Shown here piece after piece: positions 61,940 through 64,000 of a stretch of 64,000 bases of DNA. The stretch lies in the NCBI GenBank assembly GCA_947503965.1, contig CANNFU010000004.1, positions 1 to 64,000 on the forward strand, written 5' to 3'. This DNA comes from an uncultured Paracoccaceae bacterium (GTDB taxonomy: Bacteria; Pseudomonadota; Alphaproteobacteria; Rhodobacterales; Rhodobacteraceae). The first letter of the stretch is position 1. Each line of letters starts with the position of its first letter. The position numbers were made by a program, and so were the translations under genes. The notes beneath the pieces were generated by a model. That model saw only the letters and a program-made list of their open reading frames with translations. It was not told the DNA's origin and did no database searches.

Positions 61940-64000
61940 TCCGCAGCCTCCAGCGAAAGATTGGCAAGCGGCTGATAGCTGTCCGCATTGGTCTTGGCAT
62001 GCTCGGCCCATGGGTCTTTGCGATAGATCGACTGGCTCAACTCAAAGCGATCGACCAGCGCCTGCCGCGTCTCAAGGTTATTGATCTGCTCTTTGATCCA
62101 TTCAAGCCCGACCTTGGCCATCCATTTGTAGATCCGGTCAAGATATTTGGCATTTTCGCGGTACAACTGCGTGACCGCCTTGATCACAGCGATCACCTCG
62201 TCCTCGGTCGGGACCTGCACCAGCAGCTCGGTTTCCTTGACATCCATGCCAGCGGCCCCGCCGATGCTGACCTGATAGCCGCTGTCGACGCAAACAACGC
62301 CGATATCCTTGCATGTCGCCTCTGCACAATTGCGCGGGCAGCCCGAGACGGCGAGCTTCAGCTTATGCGGGGTCCAGGACCCCCAAAGCGTCTTTTCCAG
62401 CTTGATACCCAGACCGGTGCTGTCCTGCGTGCCAAAGCGACAATGGTCGGTCCCCACGCACGTCTTTACGGTACGCAGCCCCTTGGAATAGGCATGACCC
62501 GACACCATGCCCGCCGCGTTCAGATCGGCCCAGATATGCGGAAGGTCCTCGCTGCGCACACCAAGCAGGTCAATGCGCTGACCGCCCGTGACCTTGACGG
62601 TCGGCACGGCGTATTTGTCCGCAGCATCGGCAATCGCGCGTAATTCATCCGGTGTGGTAATCCCACCCCACATGCGTGGCACCACGCTGAAGGTCCCGTC
62701 CTTTTGGATATTCGCGTGTTTGCGTTCGTTGATGAAACGGCTTTGCGGGTCGTCGGCATAGTCCAACGGCCAATCCGCCAACAGATAGAAATTCAAGGCC
62801 GGACGGCACACGTGACAGCCGCAGGATGTTTTCCACCCGCATTCCTGCCAGACGGCTGGCATTGATTTCAGCGCGCGCGATTTGATCATGCGCCGCACGT
62901 CTTCGTGGGTCATATCGGTACAGGCGCAGATGGATTGCGCGGCAGGCATGACAAAATCGTCGCCCAGCGTTACCGCCAGCACCTGTTCGACCAGCCCGGT
63001 ACAAGTCCCGCAGGACCCCGATGCCTTGGTAGTTGCCCGCACGGCGCCCAGATCGGTGGCGCCCGCCGCGATTGCGTCTTCGATTTGCCCTTTGCAGATA
63101 CCGTTGCAGCCACAGATCTCCGCATCACGCGGTAAGGCTGCAACAGCTGCTAAAGGGTCCAGGGGGGTCCCCCCTTGATAGGCCGGGCCAAAGATCAGCG
63201 TGTCGCGCATGTCCGAGATATCGGTCTTGTCCCGGATCAGCCCGAAGAACCAGTTGCTGTCGGCGGTATCGCCGTACATGACCGCCCCGATCACCACGTT
63301 GTTTTCAACGATCAGGCGGCGGTACACCCCGCGTGCCGGGTCGCGGAACACGATGTCTTCGCGCCCGTCCCCATCTGCAAAGTCGCCCGCGCTGAACAGG
63401 TCACAGCCTGTGACTTTCAGCTTCGTTGACAGTTCCTTTTGAACGAACTGGGCCTCCTCGCCCATCAGGGTCCCGGCGACAACCTTGGCCTGATCATAAA
63501 GCGGCGCGACAAGGCCAAAGATCGCCCCGTCATGCTCCACACATTCTCCCACGGCAAGGATATCCGGGTTGGATGTGACCATCTGATCATCCACATGGAT
63601 ACCTTTGCCCACGGCCAACCCGGCCTCTTGTGCCAGCTTCACATTGGGGCGGATCCCCACCGCCATGACCAAGAGGTCGCATGGCAATTCCGTGCCATCA
63701 TCAAGCAAGAGCGCTTTGACATGCCCATTATCTCCCAGGATTTCCTTGGAGTTGGCCGAGCATTTGACAGTGATGCCCTTGTCCACCAGCGCCTTGCGCA
63801 AAAGGTATCCGGCAGCTTCATCCAGCTGCCGCTCCATCAGGTGGCCCATGATATGCACGACGGTCACATCGACACCGCGTGCGGCCATCCCAGCAGCGGC
63901 CTCTAGACCCAACAGACCGCCACCGATCACGACGACCTTGTTGTCAGGGCCCAGCGCCATCATCCGCTCGGTGTCTTCCAGATCGCGATAGGCGATAACC
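61936..64000 (-). CDS. nirB: Nitrite reductase large subunit (N-terminus outside window)
   Basis: The frame is open to the window edge (VIAYRDLEDTERMM at the visible start), so roughly the first 110-130 residues are missing. Visible domains are the FAD/NAD(P)-binding domain (VVVIGGGLLGLEAAAGMAAR), two BFD-like 2Fe-2S segments (EICGCNGICKGQIEDAIAAG, SGSCGTCTGLVEQVL) and the sirohaem/4Fe-4S domain with CVGTDHCRFGTQDSTGLG and KLAVSGCPRNCAEATC. It reduces nitrite to ammonium with NADH. It heads the coupled nirB-nirD-nasA-TrpD2-like-cysG chain. Confidence 0.95.
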   Translation of the reverse strand, partial: VIAYRDLEDTERMMALGPDNKVVVIGGGLLGLEAAAGMAARGVDVTVVHIMGHLMERQLDEAAGYLLRKALVDKGITVKCSANSKEILGDNGHVKALLLDDGTELPCDLLVMAVGIRPNVKLAQEAGLAVGKGIHVDDQMVTSNPDILAVGECVEHDGAIFGLVAPLYDQAKVVAGTLMGEEAQFVQKELSTKLKVTGCDLFSAGDFADGDGREDIVFRDPARGVYRRLIVENNVVIGAVMYGDTADSNWFFGLIRDKTDISDMRDTLIFGPAYQGGTPLDPLAAVAALPRDAEICGCNGICKGQIEDAIAAGATDLGAVRATTKASGSCGTCTGLVEQVLAVTLGDDFVMPAAQSICACTDMTHEDVRRMIKSRALKSMPAVWQECGWKTSCGCHVCRPALNFYLLADWPLDYADDPQSRFINERKHANIQKDGTFSVVPRMWGGITTPDELRAIADAADKYAVPTVKVTGGQRIDLLGVRSEDLPHIWADLNAAGMVSGHAYSKGLRTVKTCVGTDHCRFGTQDSTGLGIKLEKTLWGSWTPHKLKLAVSGCPRNCAEATCKDIGVVCVDSGYQVSIGGAAGMDVKETELLVQVPTEDEVIAVIKAVTQLYRENAKYLDRIYKWMAKVGLEWIKEQINNLETRQALVDRFELSQSIYRKDPWAEHAKTNADSYQPLANLSLEAAE

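Noticed and set aside
1..64000. CRISPR arrays
   Set aside because: No regularly spaced direct repeats of 23-50 bases were seen; the repeats found are isolated pairs.

Overview
The window reads as chromosome from a marine alphaproteobacterium of the Roseobacter group (Rhodobacterales). The evidence is the gene content (a DddL-type DMSP lyase, UbiK next to lgt, ThyX, a nirB-nirD-nasA-cysG nitrate-assimilation string, a DUF2783 gene beside a flavin hydroxylase) and the GC-rich coding style. The genus cannot be fixed from sequence reading alone.

Region 1 (1-10.6 kb) is accessory and partly decayed. It holds the end of a CDGSH Fe-S protein, an SRAP/YedK-like DNA-damage protein preceded in frame by another domain, a truncated AAA helicase, and a RelE/HigB-type toxin killed by one nonsense codon beside an intact HTH antitoxin. 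A second XRE regulator, a metallophosphoesterase followed by a frameshifted Phd/YefM-like antitoxin, and a divergent GlxA-like regulator / MFS / DUF2938 unit complete it.

Region 2 (10.6-19.7 kb) is a mobile-DNA junkyard. It contains an IS1111-like IS110-family element with 15-bp perfect terminal inverted repeats, a second IS110-family transposase, a short tyrosine recombinase with a frameshifted tail, and degenerate intergenic repeats. An AT-rich two-gene cassette (HEXXH metallopeptidase plus lipase-like hydrolase) and a MobV/Mob_Pre relaxase relic follow. It looks like the remains of mobilisable elements.

Region 3 (19.7-44.4 kb) is mostly core or ordinary accessory genome: M42 peptidase, UbiK, lgt-methyltransferase-pgeF, MATE exporter, small overlapping operons of redox enzymes, dddL divergent from a flavin monooxygenase, parE, an Abi-alpha-type protein and thyX. 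It includes a TbpB-like lipoprotein whose frame is broken at a run of ten G residues. A Slam-like outer-membrane protein that could export such lipoproteins lies 8.4 kb further on.

Region 4 (44.4-64 kb) is metabolic. A MarR regulator is divergent from hmgA-fah-MBL-flavin hydroxylase-DUF2783 (homogentisate catabolism). Then come a HIBADH-like dehydrogenase, an acyl-CoA synthetase, an ABC exporter, tRNA-Gly(UCC), a UbiG-like methyltransferase, and a minus-strand nitrate-assimilation operon. In that operon nirB, nirD, nasA, a TrpD2-like gene and cysG are each joined by 4-nt start/stop overlaps; CysG would supply the sirohaem used by NirB.
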